From Ilyomonas sp965214235 (lineage in GTDB: Bacteria > Bacteroidota > Bacteroidia > Chitinophagales > Chitinophagaceae), in the NCBI GenBank assembly GCA_965214235.1, contig CBDCBH010000003.1, positions 930,001 to 994,000 on the forward strand: DNA of 64,000 nt, given 5' to 3'. Made by a program: the position numbers and the translations under genes. A model generated the notes under the pieces. That model worked only from the letters and a program-made list of their open reading frames with translations, was not told the DNA's origin and did not search any database. Shown here one piece after another: positions 26,639 through 36,000 of the stretch (the first letter of the stretch is position 1; every line of letters starts with the position of its first letter).

Positions 26639-27565
26639 ATGTTAGGTATGAAAGAATGGATGAAACGCATTAGCAAAACTATTATTGGCTTTATTGTATT
26701 TTTCATTATCAGTTGCTTTGTTTTTGATGCATTTGTACAGTTTAGAATGAGTGATGAAGAATGGCTCAATTTATTTTCGTCTCACCATATAAAAGGCGAA
26801 GTAAGATACTTTACCTCGCAAGGCAGAAACATACGTTATATTGTTGGAGGTAACGATAGTTTACCAACTATTGTTTTTATTCATGGTGCGCCAAGTTCAT
26901 CGAGTATTTACAAAATTTTTTTCACTGATAGCGCTTTTATAAACACGTTTCATGTGCTCGCTATCGATCGTCCGGGTTATGGTTATTCCGGTTTTGGAAA
27001 ACCGGTTACCTCCATACAGCAACAAGCGGCTTTTATAAAAAATATGCTTGATGAAACCGGCAACACAAAGCATCCTGTTATTGTAGTAGCAGGTTCGTAC
27101 GGCACTTCCATCGCCTGCCGTTTTGCAATGGATTATCCGCAGCTGGTAGATGGCTTGGTGCTTACAGGACCTGCTTTAGGACCCGGTTTAGAAAAAATAT
27201 ACTGGTTTACGCCTTCGGTTGAAAATCCTCTTATTAACTGGTTTATTCCACGCATGTTTAAAAGTGCAAATAAAGAAAAAATAGCTCACAAATCAGAGCT
27301 AACCCAAATGCTTCCCTACTGGAAAAACATTAAGGTTCCGGTAATGTACATGCAAGGTGAAAAAGATGAGTTGATTTATACAGCCAACGCTTCATTCGCC
27401 AAAACACATTTGATAAATGCGCCTTATTTATACATTCATTTTTTTAAAGGCAAGCCGCATTTCATTCCTTTTTCGGAGCACGGGTTTATTGAGAAGAAAA
27501 TTTTTGAAATGCTGGCTATCGTTCAGCAGCGTAACAGCAATTATACTTCTTGCAATAAAAAATAA
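26639..27565 (+). CDS. Alpha/beta-fold hydrolase, membrane-anchored
   Basis: This 308-residue hydrolase has an N-terminal hydrophobic anchor (about residues 10-32) and a standard alpha/beta hydrolase domain. The oxyanion motif FIHGAPSSS is near residue 80. The nucleophile elbow GSYGTS (Ser near residue 153) follows a beta-strand, and a late His in GKPHFIPFSEHGF completes the triad; the acid is likely in the strand before GEKDELIY. Substrates could be esters, lactones or peptides. The membrane anchor places the domain in the periplasm. No operon partner: a terminator precedes it and a repeat-bearing gap follows. Confidence 0.8.
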   Translation: MLGMKEWMKRISKTIIGFIVFFIISCFVFDAFVQFRMSDEEWLNLFSSHHIKGEVRYFTSQGRNIRYIVGGNDSLPTIVFIHGAPSSSSIYKIFFTDSAFINTFHVLAIDRPGYGYSGFGKPVTSIQQQAAFIKNMLDETGNTKHPVIVVAGSYGTSIACRFAMDYPQLVDGLVLTGPALGPGLEKIYWFTPSVENPLINWFIPRMFKSANKEKIAHKSELTQMLPYWKNIKVPVMYMQGEKDELIYTANASFAKTHLINAPYLYIHFFKGKPHFIPFSEHGFIEKKIFEMLAIVQQRNSNYTSCNKK

Positions 27566-27996
27566 AATGACTGACCGCATGTATAAACCCATACTATCAA
27601 TTCGGTGTCTTCACCATAGCTGTTCGGAAGAAGTTTACTGTTTGTTATCCTCTTCTCTTACTTTTTTCTCTTGATAGAAAAAAGTAACAAAAAAGATCAA
27701 GGACGGCATCATCGCTCCGCGCATCCGTCCTTGCCTCCGCACCTTGCGTGTAACGCAGTAACAAATTTGTGGGATGATTAAGCACAATCTTTCTTCCCAA
27801 CACCTATTGGTAAAGACACCAGTTGTTGGCCGTTTTATAACAAGGTGATGATAAGCGGATACTCATTAAAAATAAAGTATTGTATTTAAAAACCTGTTTC
27901 GCCCGCTTTTTTAAGGTGCCAACAAAATTAATTTTTTACAAAGCAGCAATATATTTTAAAACTTGTCTATTTTTATAGGGTAAATGTTGCCTAAGC
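27566..27996. other. Intergenic stretch with repeat-like hairpins
   Basis: No gene recognised. The stretch holds two inverted repeats. TTACTTTTTTCT/AGAAAAAAGTAA (27658-27669, 27676-27687, perfect 12 bp) and CAAGGACGG/CCGTCCTTG (27698-27706, 27725-27733) together form a 76 bp element. The remaining 260 bases before the sigma-factor gene show nothing I can call. Confidence 0.5.
27658..27733. repeat. Two-hairpin intergenic element (REP-like)
   Basis: An AT-rich hairpin with 12 bp arms and a 6-base loop (TTACTTTTTTCT ... AGAAAAAAGTAA) is followed after ten bases by a second hairpin with 9 bp arms and an 18-base loop (CAAGGACGG ... CCGTCCTTG). The CTTGATAGAAAAAAGTAACAAA phrase resembles an intergenic repeat that I recall from many Bacteroidota genomes, but only one copy is in this window. 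Confidence 0.45.
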
Positions 27997-28581
27997 ATGA
28001 GTTATGAAGTGTTGATATCAGGTTGCCTGCAAAACGATCCGGCGGCACAGCGAGAATTGTATAATCGGTTCAGTCCTAAAATGCTGTCTGTATGCTATCG
28101 CTTTGCGCAAAGCAGAGAAGATGCAGAAGATATGCTGCAGGAAGGCTTTATTAAAATCTTTACCCAAATTCACACCTTTGAAAACAAAGGCACGTTTGAA
28201 GGCTGGGTGCGCCGCATTATTGTTCATACCTGCATTAATTTTTTAAAGAAGTATAAAAAGTTTACTGATAGTGTTGACATTGCTTATGCAAGTACCGTAC
28301 AGGTAAAAGAAGAAACAATGCCATCTGTTATGCAGGCAAAACAAGTGATTGAATGCATCAGGCTGCTTCCTATTGGTTATCGTACAGTACTAAATTTGTA
28401 CGCTATTGAAGGCTACAGCCACAAAGAAATTGCAGTAATGCTTGATATAGAGGAAAGTACCAGCCGCAGCCAATACACACGTTCGCGCAATATGCTGGAG
28501 ACGATCCTGATAAAGAAAAAAATTCTTGAAAAAACAAACGATGACACCGATTGGCTGGCATCGCTTACTGCCACAAACTGA
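27997..28581 (+). CDS. ECF-type RNA polymerase sigma factor
   Basis: The protein has 194 residues with both core regions of an extracytoplasmic-function sigma factor. Region 2 lies at about residues 20-85 (YRFAQSREDAEDMLQEGFIKIF, then GWVRRIIVHTCINFLKK). Region 4, near the C-terminus, has the helix-turn-helix NLYAIEGYSHKEIAVMLDI followed by ESTSRSQYTRSR. It is immediately followed by a gene with an inner-membrane anchor, five bases on, which likely encodes its anti-sigma partner. In Bacteroidota such pairs respond to envelope signals. Its own promoter region (27900-27997) shows no clear element. Confidence 0.92.
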   Translation: MSYEVLISGCLQNDPAAQRELYNRFSPKMLSVCYRFAQSREDAEDMLQEGFIKIFTQIHTFENKGTFEGWVRRIIVHTCINFLKKYKKFTDSVDIAYASTVQVKEETMPSVMQAKQVIECIRLLPIGYRTVLNLYAIEGYSHKEIAVMLDIEESTSRSQYTRSRNMLETILIKKKILEKTNDDTDWLASLTATN

Positions 28582-28586
28582 CTGTA

Positions 28587-30077
28587 ATGAGTAATCCTTT
28601 ACATACAAACGAACTGGAAACCTTCCTGCAAAAACAGGTGAGCAATCATCGTATGTATCCTGCCGACAAAATATGGAGGAACATACAAAAAGAAATTCAT
28701 GGCGAAGGCAGATGGCCCGCACTTACCTTTGTTTCTATCTTTATTATTACTGCTTTGGTTGTAAGCACACTGATGGTAAAGCCTGAAGACCGGTTGCATA
28801 AAAACACCATTGTTTATCCTGCACAGAAAGAAGAGATAGGTTTTGAAAAAACAAAATTGAATACAAAAGATGCTGTGGCTGCGGCGCCGGTGCAATATTC
28901 TTATACCGAAAAAATAACGCAGCAAACCTTGCAGCAGGTAAGCGAAGCTATTATTGCACGCAACGAAAAACAAAACACATTACAACCTGTATCTATCACC
29001 AACGAATCGTTGTTTTCTGTACAGGATAAATCAACTCAAAATATAAATGCTGATATTTTAGCGGCGGCAAAAACATCAGCCAAACAAGAAACGGTACAAC
29101 ATATTGCTGATGCAGCAAAAGATGATAAAGCAACTGACATTAACCTGCAATACAACATTGCCAAACCTGCCTCGCATTACTTCAATGCATTCGCTTTGTT
29201 GAATGTTGATGCGTTAAAAAAGCCTGCATTCGATCTCTCTTCTATTTATAACAGTGATGACGTTTGGAGAAACTTTCCCTTACTGAATGCGCATGATGTG
29301 TTGCGGAAAAAGTTGTCGCATTTAAGTTTTCAGTTTTATCTAACACCTTCAGTGAGCTATCGCGAACTGAACGATGCCAATGGTAAAACAGCGCATTCTT
29401 ATGCTGCTGTTTCGCGCGCCAGCAATTACCAGTTAGATATAAACCAGGCTATAAAACATTTGCCTGCTTTAGGTGCAGAAGTTGGTTTTGCCTTAGGTTA
29501 TAAATTAACAGATGCGCTTACTTTAAAAGGCGGCTTACAGTTTAATATGCGGCAATATGGCATTAAAGCTTATGGCACACAAAAAAGTAATGCCGCGCTT
29601 TCGGCAAGAACAACCGATAACATACTTAACAGTGCTTTGCCTGATAATACTAATGATGCGTATGCAAGCTCTGTAAACGTTGCTTCTGCCAGCAGCGAGC
29701 AACAGATATTGCTATACAACCGATATTATGAAATAGCCGCTCCCGTTGGCGTTGACTGGCGCATTTTTTCTTCGGGCAACGGAAGACTTACGCTGAATGC
29801 AGCCGTTTCGGCACAGCCTACTTACACATTCGATAAACAACCTTTTGCTGTTAGTGTTGATCATAAAGGTTACGCCGATGGCACATCTATCATGCGTAAC
29901 TGGAATTTAAATTCCAATGCGGAGGCTTATGTTAGTTATAAAATGGGTGCCTTCCGCTGGCAAATTGGTCCGCAGTTCCGCTATCAGCATTTTTCTACTT
30001 ATTCCAACTCTTATCCTACCCGCGAGCATTTACTTGATTATGGTGTGAAGATTGGTTTTACCAAATCACTGGATTAG
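28587..30077 (+). CDS. Inner-membrane anchored protein with C-terminal outer-membrane beta-barrel domain; candidate anti-sigma factor
   Basis: The ATG at 28587 gives 496 residues. A short cytoplasmic segment (about 1-44) with the helical phrase NELETFLQKQVSNHRMYPADKIWRN is followed by one membrane helix (about 45-63), a long flexible region rich in Ala, Gln and Lys (about 65-245), and a C-terminal domain (about 255-496). The last part reads like the eight-stranded outer-membrane barrel of the OMP_b-brl family (SFQFYLTPSVSYREL, GAEVGFALGYKLTDALTLKGGLQFN, MGAFRWQIGPQFRYQHFST). The N-terminal half resembles an anti-sigma factor and the gene starts five bases after the sigma gene. A fusion that could span both membranes is unusual; the alternative is a soluble beta-sandwich domain in the periplasm. 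Confidence 0.72.
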   Translation: MSNPLHTNELETFLQKQVSNHRMYPADKIWRNIQKEIHGEGRWPALTFVSIFIITALVVSTLMVKPEDRLHKNTIVYPAQKEEIGFEKTKLNTKDAVAAAPVQYSYTEKITQQTLQQVSEAIIARNEKQNTLQPVSITNESLFSVQDKSTQNINADILAAAKTSAKQETVQHIADAAKDDKATDINLQYNIAKPASHYFNAFALLNVDALKKPAFDLSSIYNSDDVWRNFPLLNAHDVLRKKLSHLSFQFYLTPSVSYRELNDANGKTAHSYAAVSRASNYQLDINQAIKHLPALGAEVGFALGYKLTDALTLKGGLQFNMRQYGIKAYGTQKSNAALSARTTDNILNSALPDNTNDAYASSVNVASASSEQQILLYNRYYEIAAPVGVDWRIFSSGNGRLTLNAAVSAQPTYTFDKQPFAVSVDHKGYADGTSIMRNWNLNSNAEAYVSYKMGAFRWQIGPQFRYQHFSTYSNSYPTREHLLDYGVKIGFTKSLD

Positions 30078-30327
30078 CGTTTTTTAATTACAAACACGCT
30101 AGGCTATTTGAATATCATTTTAGTAAACACCAATACATATTTTAAAATCGTATCAGCATTTGTTTTTACAGGTATTTTCCTCCGTTGCTTAATGATTATT
30201 GAAAACAACATTCGCTTACCTCTTCAATTTGAGTTCAAATGTTGATCCGCCGCGACGTAAATGAAAGATAACCAAACAGAGTTACAAGAAAATAAAACAT
30301 AAGTTTCGGCGGCAATTTTTTGACACC

Positions 30328-31173
30328 ATGAAATTTGAACCTTTTTATCCCAAAAATCTACTGCTTAAAGACCTAATAGAGTACTATTATTTCCAAAAAA
30401 CGGATTCAGACAACTTCAGCACCGAATACTATTCGTTTCCTAACACTCTTCTTCCTCTAAACATTCACAAAAATGTTAGTTGTAACATACATGGTCATCA
30501 GGTTAATGTTACTGGAGGACGTCAAGATGGTTATCTCATGATTTTGAATTCTGTTTCTGATGTTCCACTTCACGTTCATCAAAAAGGAAAAATTGATAAA
30601 ATAACCATTGTTTTTAAGCCGCTTGGCTTAAATCATTTCATTGAAGCACCTTTTAACGAAGTTGTTCAAAAACCTACTCAAATTTTTACACAGTGGGAAA
30701 AAAGCAGTAATGAAATATTTTTAAACAATTTTTTTAAAGAACCGGATTATCGTAAACGAATTTTGATTCTTGAAGATTACTTATTGTCACTATACAAGCC
30801 GTTTACAGAACATTTGTTTTTGAGTAATATTGTGAATACTCTTTCTGATTTTAAGAAAGAACTTTCTATTGAAGATATTGCAAAGCAGTTTTCATTAAGC
30901 AGCCGAACACTTAATAGATTGTTTAAAAAGCATCTTGGTATTACGCCAACTGAATTTAGGAAAATAGTACGTTTCAGGCATTCTTTGAAAAATAAATTAT
31001 ACAACAGTAAATTCAATACGCTTACAAAAATTGCTTACGAAAGTAATTTTTACGACCAATCTTATTTCATTAAGATTTACAAGAATTTGACCGGACAAAA
31101 CCCAAAAACATTTTTCAAATCAATCGAAAAGCTTGCCGATGATAGGTTGCTTTTCAAATTCATTCAGAAATAA
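30328..31173 (+). CDS. AraC-family transcriptional regulator
   Basis: The protein has 281 residues. The N-terminal half (about 1-150), which starts FEPFYPKNLLLKDLIEYYYF, resembles the effector-binding domain found in many Bacteroidota AraC regulators. The C-terminal part (about 180-272) holds the double helix-turn-helix: SIEDIAKQFSLSSRTLNRLFKKHLGITPTEF, then the second motif with IAYESNFYDQSYFIKIYKN and the typical LTGQNPKTF. It would control a nearby or remote promoter in response to a small molecule. The divergent or next gene, an esterase-like protein 69 bases on, is a natural candidate target. Base composition is AT-rich compared with the neighbours. Confidence 0.88.
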   Translation: MKFEPFYPKNLLLKDLIEYYYFQKTDSDNFSTEYYSFPNTLLPLNIHKNVSCNIHGHQVNVTGGRQDGYLMILNSVSDVPLHVHQKGKIDKITIVFKPLGLNHFIEAPFNEVVQKPTQIFTQWEKSSNEIFLNNFFKEPDYRKRILILEDYLLSLYKPFTEHLFLSNIVNTLSDFKKELSIEDIAKQFSLSSRTLNRLFKKHLGITPTEFRKIVRFRHSLKNKLYNSKFNTLTKIAYESNFYDQSYFIKIYKNLTGQNPKTFFKSIEKLADDRLLFKFIQK

Positions 31174-31242
31174 AACTTGTCTGAAAAATACAATTTTGTT
31201 TCATCATTCTTGTTTCTCTTTACGCTAACTTAAGCATCCCAC

Positions 31243-32664
31243 ATGAAAAAGATTTTTCTTAATTTCTTTATTCTTCTTCTGTTGTTACCTGTAATTTCAA
31301 AATCACAAACTTTAGAAACAAAGAAAATATTTTCGACTTACGTAAATGACAGCATACCTATCAAAATATGGCTTCCAAAAAATTATTCAAAATCAGAAAA
31401 GTATCCGGTTATTTACGAATTCATTTATGACCATTCCAATTATATTGCTGCAACAGCAAGCAACATGTGGGATCTTCCTAATTTAATCGTTGTTTGGGCG
31501 CAAATAGAAGGAGGAAATGAAGATTATAAAAGTCCTAACCTTACTAATGAAGGCATAAAATATTATGCGTTTATAAAGAATGAACTTATTAACTACGTTT
31601 CTCAGGAATACAACACAACAAACATTAGAATAGCTGCTGGTCTTTCTCAAGGAGCAGATTATATCAACTACATATTACGTAATGACCCGTCGCTATTCAG
31701 TTCTTACTTAGCATTTTCACTTGAATATCCAATTTATTATACTCCCAATTTTGCATCTTATACTGCAAAAATAAAAGATACAACTTCCTACTTTATTGCG
31801 ATTGCAAATGATGAAGATGAAAGAATGAAATTTGCAAATCAATTATACGATTCGCTAAAACTTTCACCATTTTTAAGAGTTAAAAAACAAAGTTACCCTA
31901 ATACTTCCCATTCATACAGTATTTTATATGCACTGCCTGATGCGTTACTATTTGCTTTCGATAGTTACAACAAAATAGAATCGAAACTACCTGGCGAATC
32001 TTTGACGTCATATTTCACGACTACTTTTAACGCTAAGAAGAAAATGTACGGTCAGGTCAATTTTCATCAGTTTAGTTATCAAATTTTGCAAGCAATTGAT
32101 ATAAACTCAATATCAGGTAATGACTTAAACAGTTTTATTGACAGTGTGTATTCTTTAAAAGAGGCAATGGATATTGATTTGGTCAATATTGGTTATTTTT
32201 TAAGAACAAAGCAACTGTATCAATATGCTGAAAAAGCATATCAATTAGCTTTATTAAAGAAACAAGAAACCAAAATTACCGCATTAGATAACCTCACTAT
32301 TTATTTTCAACTCTTTAAAGTTTATGACTTAGATGGCAAAACAAATGAAGCGCTAAAAACATTACAAGAAGGCTATGAGAAAACAAAAGCGAAGAATGAA
32401 GGTTTGCTTTATACGATTGGCTACTACTATATTGACAAAAAAATCGATGTTAATAAAGGCATTGCAATATTGAAATCAATGCTGTATGATAAGCATATAG
32501 TTTTAAGTATCTGGACTAAACCAAGCGATGAAGTTTTTGCAAAAATTGCCACAGGCTATTTGGAATTAAAAAATAATAAAGGCGCTAAAATATTTATAGA
32601 TAAATCATTAGCAGTAAATCCTCAAAACAACGAAGCTTTGAAGTTAAAAGCATTGATAAAATAA
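31243..32664 (+). CDS. Secreted esterase-like hydrolase with C-terminal TPR-like region
   Basis: The protein has 473 residues with a signal peptide (to about residue 22, MKKIFLNFFILLLLLPVISK). The first domain (about 24-255) is an alpha/beta hydrolase of the putative-esterase (IroE/Fes-like) group, with the nucleophile elbow AAGLSQGADY (Ser135) and a late His in PNTSHSY. The C-terminal half (about 290-470) holds TPR-like helical repeats (YAEKAYQLALLKKQE, AKIFIDKSLAVNPQNNEALK). The chemical class of ester is unknown; siderophore or acyl esters are the usual substrates. It follows the AraC regulator and shares its AT-rich composition (a sampled line is 30% GC), so the two may have come in together. 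Confidence 0.75.
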   Translation: MKKIFLNFFILLLLLPVISKSQTLETKKIFSTYVNDSIPIKIWLPKNYSKSEKYPVIYEFIYDHSNYIAATASNMWDLPNLIVVWAQIEGGNEDYKSPNLTNEGIKYYAFIKNELINYVSQEYNTTNIRIAAGLSQGADYINYILRNDPSLFSSYLAFSLEYPIYYTPNFASYTAKIKDTTSYFIAIANDEDERMKFANQLYDSLKLSPFLRVKKQSYPNTSHSYSILYALPDALLFAFDSYNKIESKLPGESLTSYFTTTFNAKKKMYGQVNFHQFSYQILQAIDINSISGNDLNSFIDSVYSLKEAMDIDLVNIGYFLRTKQLYQYAEKAYQLALLKKQETKITALDNLTIYFQLFKVYDLDGKTNEALKTLQEGYEKTKAKNEGLLYTIGYYYIDKKIDVNKGIAILKSMLYDKHIVLSIWTKPSDEVFAKIATGYLELKNNKGAKIFIDKSLAVNPQNNEALKLKALIK

Positions 32665-32807
32665 AACTACCGTCAACACGTGTATTGCCAAAAGGCAGGC
32701 TAACATAAAGTATTTTCAACTTTTGTTTTTTTATAGTTCCGGCTTAACGGAATTCTACTTCCTGCAGTTCGGTAGTAATTTTCTATAGTTTGTATTTCTT
32801 CTTTTTA

Positions 32808-35627
32808 TCAAAAAATAGTAGTGGGTAAAATTAGTGTCCACTGGTTGGGCTGGCTACCTGTGGTTTTATAATCAATCAAACGCGAGTAACGAAGCCCAAG
32901 CGTTATATCTTGCTCATTCCACCAACGGGTATCAATAAAAATTTCAGTGCCTGCTGATCGAAAATCATATTGGTAATGATGATTGTTTACATTGCCTTCT
33001 ATCCTTGCATAATCGTAAAATAAATTTGCCCGTAGTCTTTTAATATAGATAAGATTAGCAACACCAAAATCGGGGTAAGCCAATGGCAAATGATAGTTGA
33101 TACCAGCTTTGTACATGTTTGGAAAATCAGGAGAAGAATAACCGCGCGCAAACGGAAAGTTATTGGGCAAGCTATAATTAAATAAATTGTTTGAATGTTG
33201 GAAGGTTTGCGTTTGGTAAGCCCCATCTAATACAATGCTGTGATTGGTTGAAAAGCCTGGCAAATACAAAGAGCCGCGAACCAAAAACTGATCGGCAGAA
33301 GGGTTGCTGGTTAGCTTGCGATACTGCACCAGTAAGCTTTGAGCCCAATGCGGATAAATGTTCTGAAGGGCTTGCTGCTTTTCGCCAGCATACAACAATT
33401 GTGTTTGCAAATATCCATTGGTAAAATTTTTGGCAACTTGTTTTGCAGCACCTGTAAACTGCGGGTTATCAAAACCAAAAGCCGCCGTTGCAGTAAGGTA
33501 TCGATACTGGTTGCCACCACTCAAATTATAAGGGAGTTGCAAGCCGGCAATGCCATTCAATTCGTTATAAGAAAACTTATCGCCGCGTGAATTAAAAGTG
33601 CTTCTTCCGAAAATTTCCGACACATCAATAAATGGCTGAATGTACGACACTCCGTAAGTGATAGTATAACCAATCTGGTTATAGTTTTCGTTTTGGTTGT
33701 AGTTATAATAAATTTGATTTTGAATGGTGTTTAAAATATTTTCACCATACAATGTGAGCGAAAAAACAGGATTGGAATAATTGGGTTGAAGCGAATGAAA
33801 GTTGAACGGATTGCTCAATCGTGAATATGGTTGCGAAGGATAATTTTTTGATGCTGGCACATCCATCAACGTTTGATTAGCAGAAGTGTTGAACGGTTTT
33901 TTTACATACAATCCTATTAAAGTATCAGCGTCTAAATCCACAGACTGCCATTGCGGTGTAAACGTTCCTAACCGGTAACCCGATGATGTAAAAACAGAAG
34001 CAACAACCCGTTTGTTTTTAATGATGGCGCCGTACAATCCGGTTTGGTAATTGGCAAGCCGGTAATGCTTTTGTTGAGAAGATACATATGCCCAGATTTC
34101 ATCGCGCCCGTTGTTGGAACAAGTGTACAAAACAGTATCGCCCTGTACTTGCGGAAAGCCAATAATGCGGTTGGCAAACGGCAGTAAAACCGTTGTTTGC
34201 AGCGTTTTAAAACTCCATTGCTGCAAACTCATTTCGCCGTTTGTTTTTCGTACCATGAAGTAGATATTTTTATCATCAAAAGAAAACTTCGGGTACGAAT
34301 AAATTTCATTTTCATTGTTAGTTAATGATGCTGTTTTCTCTCCTTTTAAATTCAAAATATCAAGAGTAGAATGTTGTTGCGGCGAAAGTGAAACAGCAGC
34401 AATTTCTTTTCCATCGTGAGAAATATCAGGTGAAAAATAACGGCTTTTGCTTGTGATGGTTTGCTGTAGTTTGGTAACTACATCAACTAATTTTATAACG
34501 CTGTATTCGCGGTATCCCCAACGCGCATCAGGTTGGTAAATGGCATATACAATTTTGCCGTTGTTATAAGAAAAATAATTATCATTGGTTATGTTTTGCA
34601 ATGCAATTTTTTTCTCTGTTCCGTTTGTATCAATCCGATAAAAACAAGGCAGTGTTTTGTAGCTTTCTTTTAATACAATTATGCAGCCATCGCCATCAAA
34701 ATAAGGGTAGCGGTAATTAGTTACATTTCTTTTTTGCTTTTCTGTTATCCATGAAACATTGGTTTGTTTTTGCGCCTCCCATTGTTGTTGATAAAAAGAA
34801 AAGCCATCATTTACAAACTGCCTGAAAGGAACGCCTGATGCGGCTTTCACGCTTCCCTGCAATGGATAAAGTAAAGGCTTAAAACGAACGGCGCGATCAG
34901 TAACCGTCTTCCAAAAATCATCACCATAGCGTTCTCTTCCATAACTCACCAACATATATCCCAACGGGTAATGATCAGGCACATAACTTTTATACGATCC
35001 ATTGCGCAGCTTCATGTAGCTGTACCGCCTGCCTTCGTAAAACATGGCTTTATAACCATTAAAAAAAAGGGGCAATCTGCCTCTGCCCTGGTTTGATAAC
35101 AGCGTTTCATTGTACACCGCATCACCTTCAAAAAACCAGTTGGGAATGGAAGCATCGTTTGCCAGCGCCTGACCATCCTGACCAAACAAATTGTACGCAA
35201 TTTTTGAGAAGCCTTTGCGAAAATTATTGTATTGCTCAACATGCCTGTACTCGTGAATAGAAAGCAAATCGGTAACGCTTTGCGCGCCTACTTCAAACGC
35301 GTTTTGCGGTGTGGTGAGATAATACTCGCTGCGAAACGGACCCAAACCTACATAGCCGTTGAAATACGTTAATTCGTTGCGAAGAACAATGTTGATACGG
35401 TGTACTTCGGCACCAATGGTTGGGCTGAACGTTCGTTGCTGAAAATGAATTAAAGCTGCTACCCGTTGCGCCAGTGAGTCTTCACCTTCGGGATAAATAA
35501 TACGTGCCGTATCGGTTTTAATTTGTTTCCAGTGAATGTTTGCCGGCGTGCCGCTAAACTGCTGTGCAAATGAAAAGGTAGTTATAAAAAGAAAACAAAC
35601 ACCGCAAACAAACTTTCTCTTTCTCAT
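32808..35627 (-). CDS. Gluzincin-like metalloprotease fused to a TolB-type propeller and an outer-membrane barrel
   Basis: This is a 939-residue surface protein. A signal peptide (to about residue 21) leads into a domain with the zinc motif HEYRH (His125, Glu126, His129) and, about 38 residues later, FFEGDA (Glu167), the third zinc ligand of gluzincins. It is followed by a beta-propeller with TolB/WD40-like repeats (about 330-600: YFSPDISHDGKEIAAV), and the C-terminal 340 residues have the alternating pattern of an outer-membrane barrel that ends in Phe. The set of domains suggests that a peptidase and propeller are displayed on, or anchored in, the outer membrane. Homologs are usually annotated as TolB-like or hypothetical. 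Substrate and role are unknown. Confidence 0.8.
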   Translation of the reverse strand: MRKRKFVCGVCFLFITTFSFAQQFSGTPANIHWKQIKTDTARIIYPEGEDSLAQRVAALIHFQQRTFSPTIGAEVHRINIVLRNELTYFNGYVGLGPFRSEYYLTTPQNAFEVGAQSVTDLLSIHEYRHVEQYNNFRKGFSKIAYNLFGQDGQALANDASIPNWFFEGDAVYNETLLSNQGRGRLPLFFNGYKAMFYEGRRYSYMKLRNGSYKSYVPDHYPLGYMLVSYGRERYGDDFWKTVTDRAVRFKPLLYPLQGSVKAASGVPFRQFVNDGFSFYQQQWEAQKQTNVSWITEKQKRNVTNYRYPYFDGDGCIIVLKESYKTLPCFYRIDTNGTEKKIALQNITNDNYFSYNNGKIVYAIYQPDARWGYREYSVIKLVDVVTKLQQTITSKSRYFSPDISHDGKEIAAVSLSPQQHSTLDILNLKGEKTASLTNNENEIYSYPKFSFDDKNIYFMVRKTNGEMSLQQWSFKTLQTTVLLPFANRIIGFPQVQGDTVLYTCSNNGRDEIWAYVSSQQKHYRLANYQTGLYGAIIKNKRVVASVFTSSGYRLGTFTPQWQSVDLDADTLIGLYVKKPFNTSANQTLMDVPASKNYPSQPYSRLSNPFNFHSLQPNYSNPVFSLTLYGENILNTIQNQIYYNYNQNENYNQIGYTITYGVSYIQPFIDVSEIFGRSTFNSRGDKFSYNELNGIAGLQLPYNLSGGNQYRYLTATAAFGFDNPQFTGAAKQVAKNFTNGYLQTQLLYAGEKQQALQNIYPHWAQSLLVQYRKLTSNPSADQFLVRGSLYLPGFSTNHSIVLDGAYQTQTFQHSNNLFNYSLPNNFPFARGYSSPDFPNMYKAGINYHLPLAYPDFGVANLIYIKRLRANLFYDYARIEGNVNNHHYQYDFRSAGTEIFIDTRWWNEQDITLGLRYSRLIDYKTTGSQPNQWTLILPTTIF

Positions 35628-36000
35628 AAAAATAAAAGTAAGAAAGCGGTTGGATTGTGAAGAAAGAAAAATTGGATAGCATTTGAATACTGATTTTACA
35701 GTATAAAATAATTACGAATTTATTTTGTTAGTGAAGATGAAAAAACACCCATATTATAAGCTTGTTTTTATAACAACATATCAACGTTCACTAAAATAAA
35801 ATTGTGACCAAACCTATCAATCTTGCCCGGCTGCTTTGCGGTTTTGTTTTTACTGCATTTTATTCCTGCAATAAAGAGTAACTATTTTTTGTTGCAAGCC
35901 TGTTTGTTTTTATTTTTAATAGAAACAAATACAAGGTTTGTATAAATTTTTATGCGCAACATCTTTTCGGCCGATTGATTAAAAACAAACTTGCCTGCCC
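35628..36000. other. Intergenic stretch with three copies of the TAAAAACAAA core
   Basis: This is a divergent promoter region between the metalloprotease and the 2H-phosphodiesterase gene. It contains TAAAAACAAA-type sites at 35843 (minus, with full TGCAGTAAAAACAAA form), about 35905 (minus) and about 35974 (plus), and a possible 25-codon lipoprotein frame at 35804-35881. No -7 element was convincing. Confidence 0.4.
35804..35881 (+). CDS. Possible 25-residue lipoprotein (uncertain)
   Basis: A GTG start at 35804 opens a 25-codon frame with a basic N-terminus, a hydrophobic core (LLCGFVFTAF) and a lipobox-like YSC followed by only NKE and a stop. It could be a micro-lipoprotein of the entericidin kind, the leftover start of a longer gene, or chance. 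There is no supporting homology that I recognise and no clear promoter, and the full motif TGCAGTAAAAACAAA overlaps it. Confidence 0.2.
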   Translation: MTKPINLARLLCGFVFTAFYSCNKE

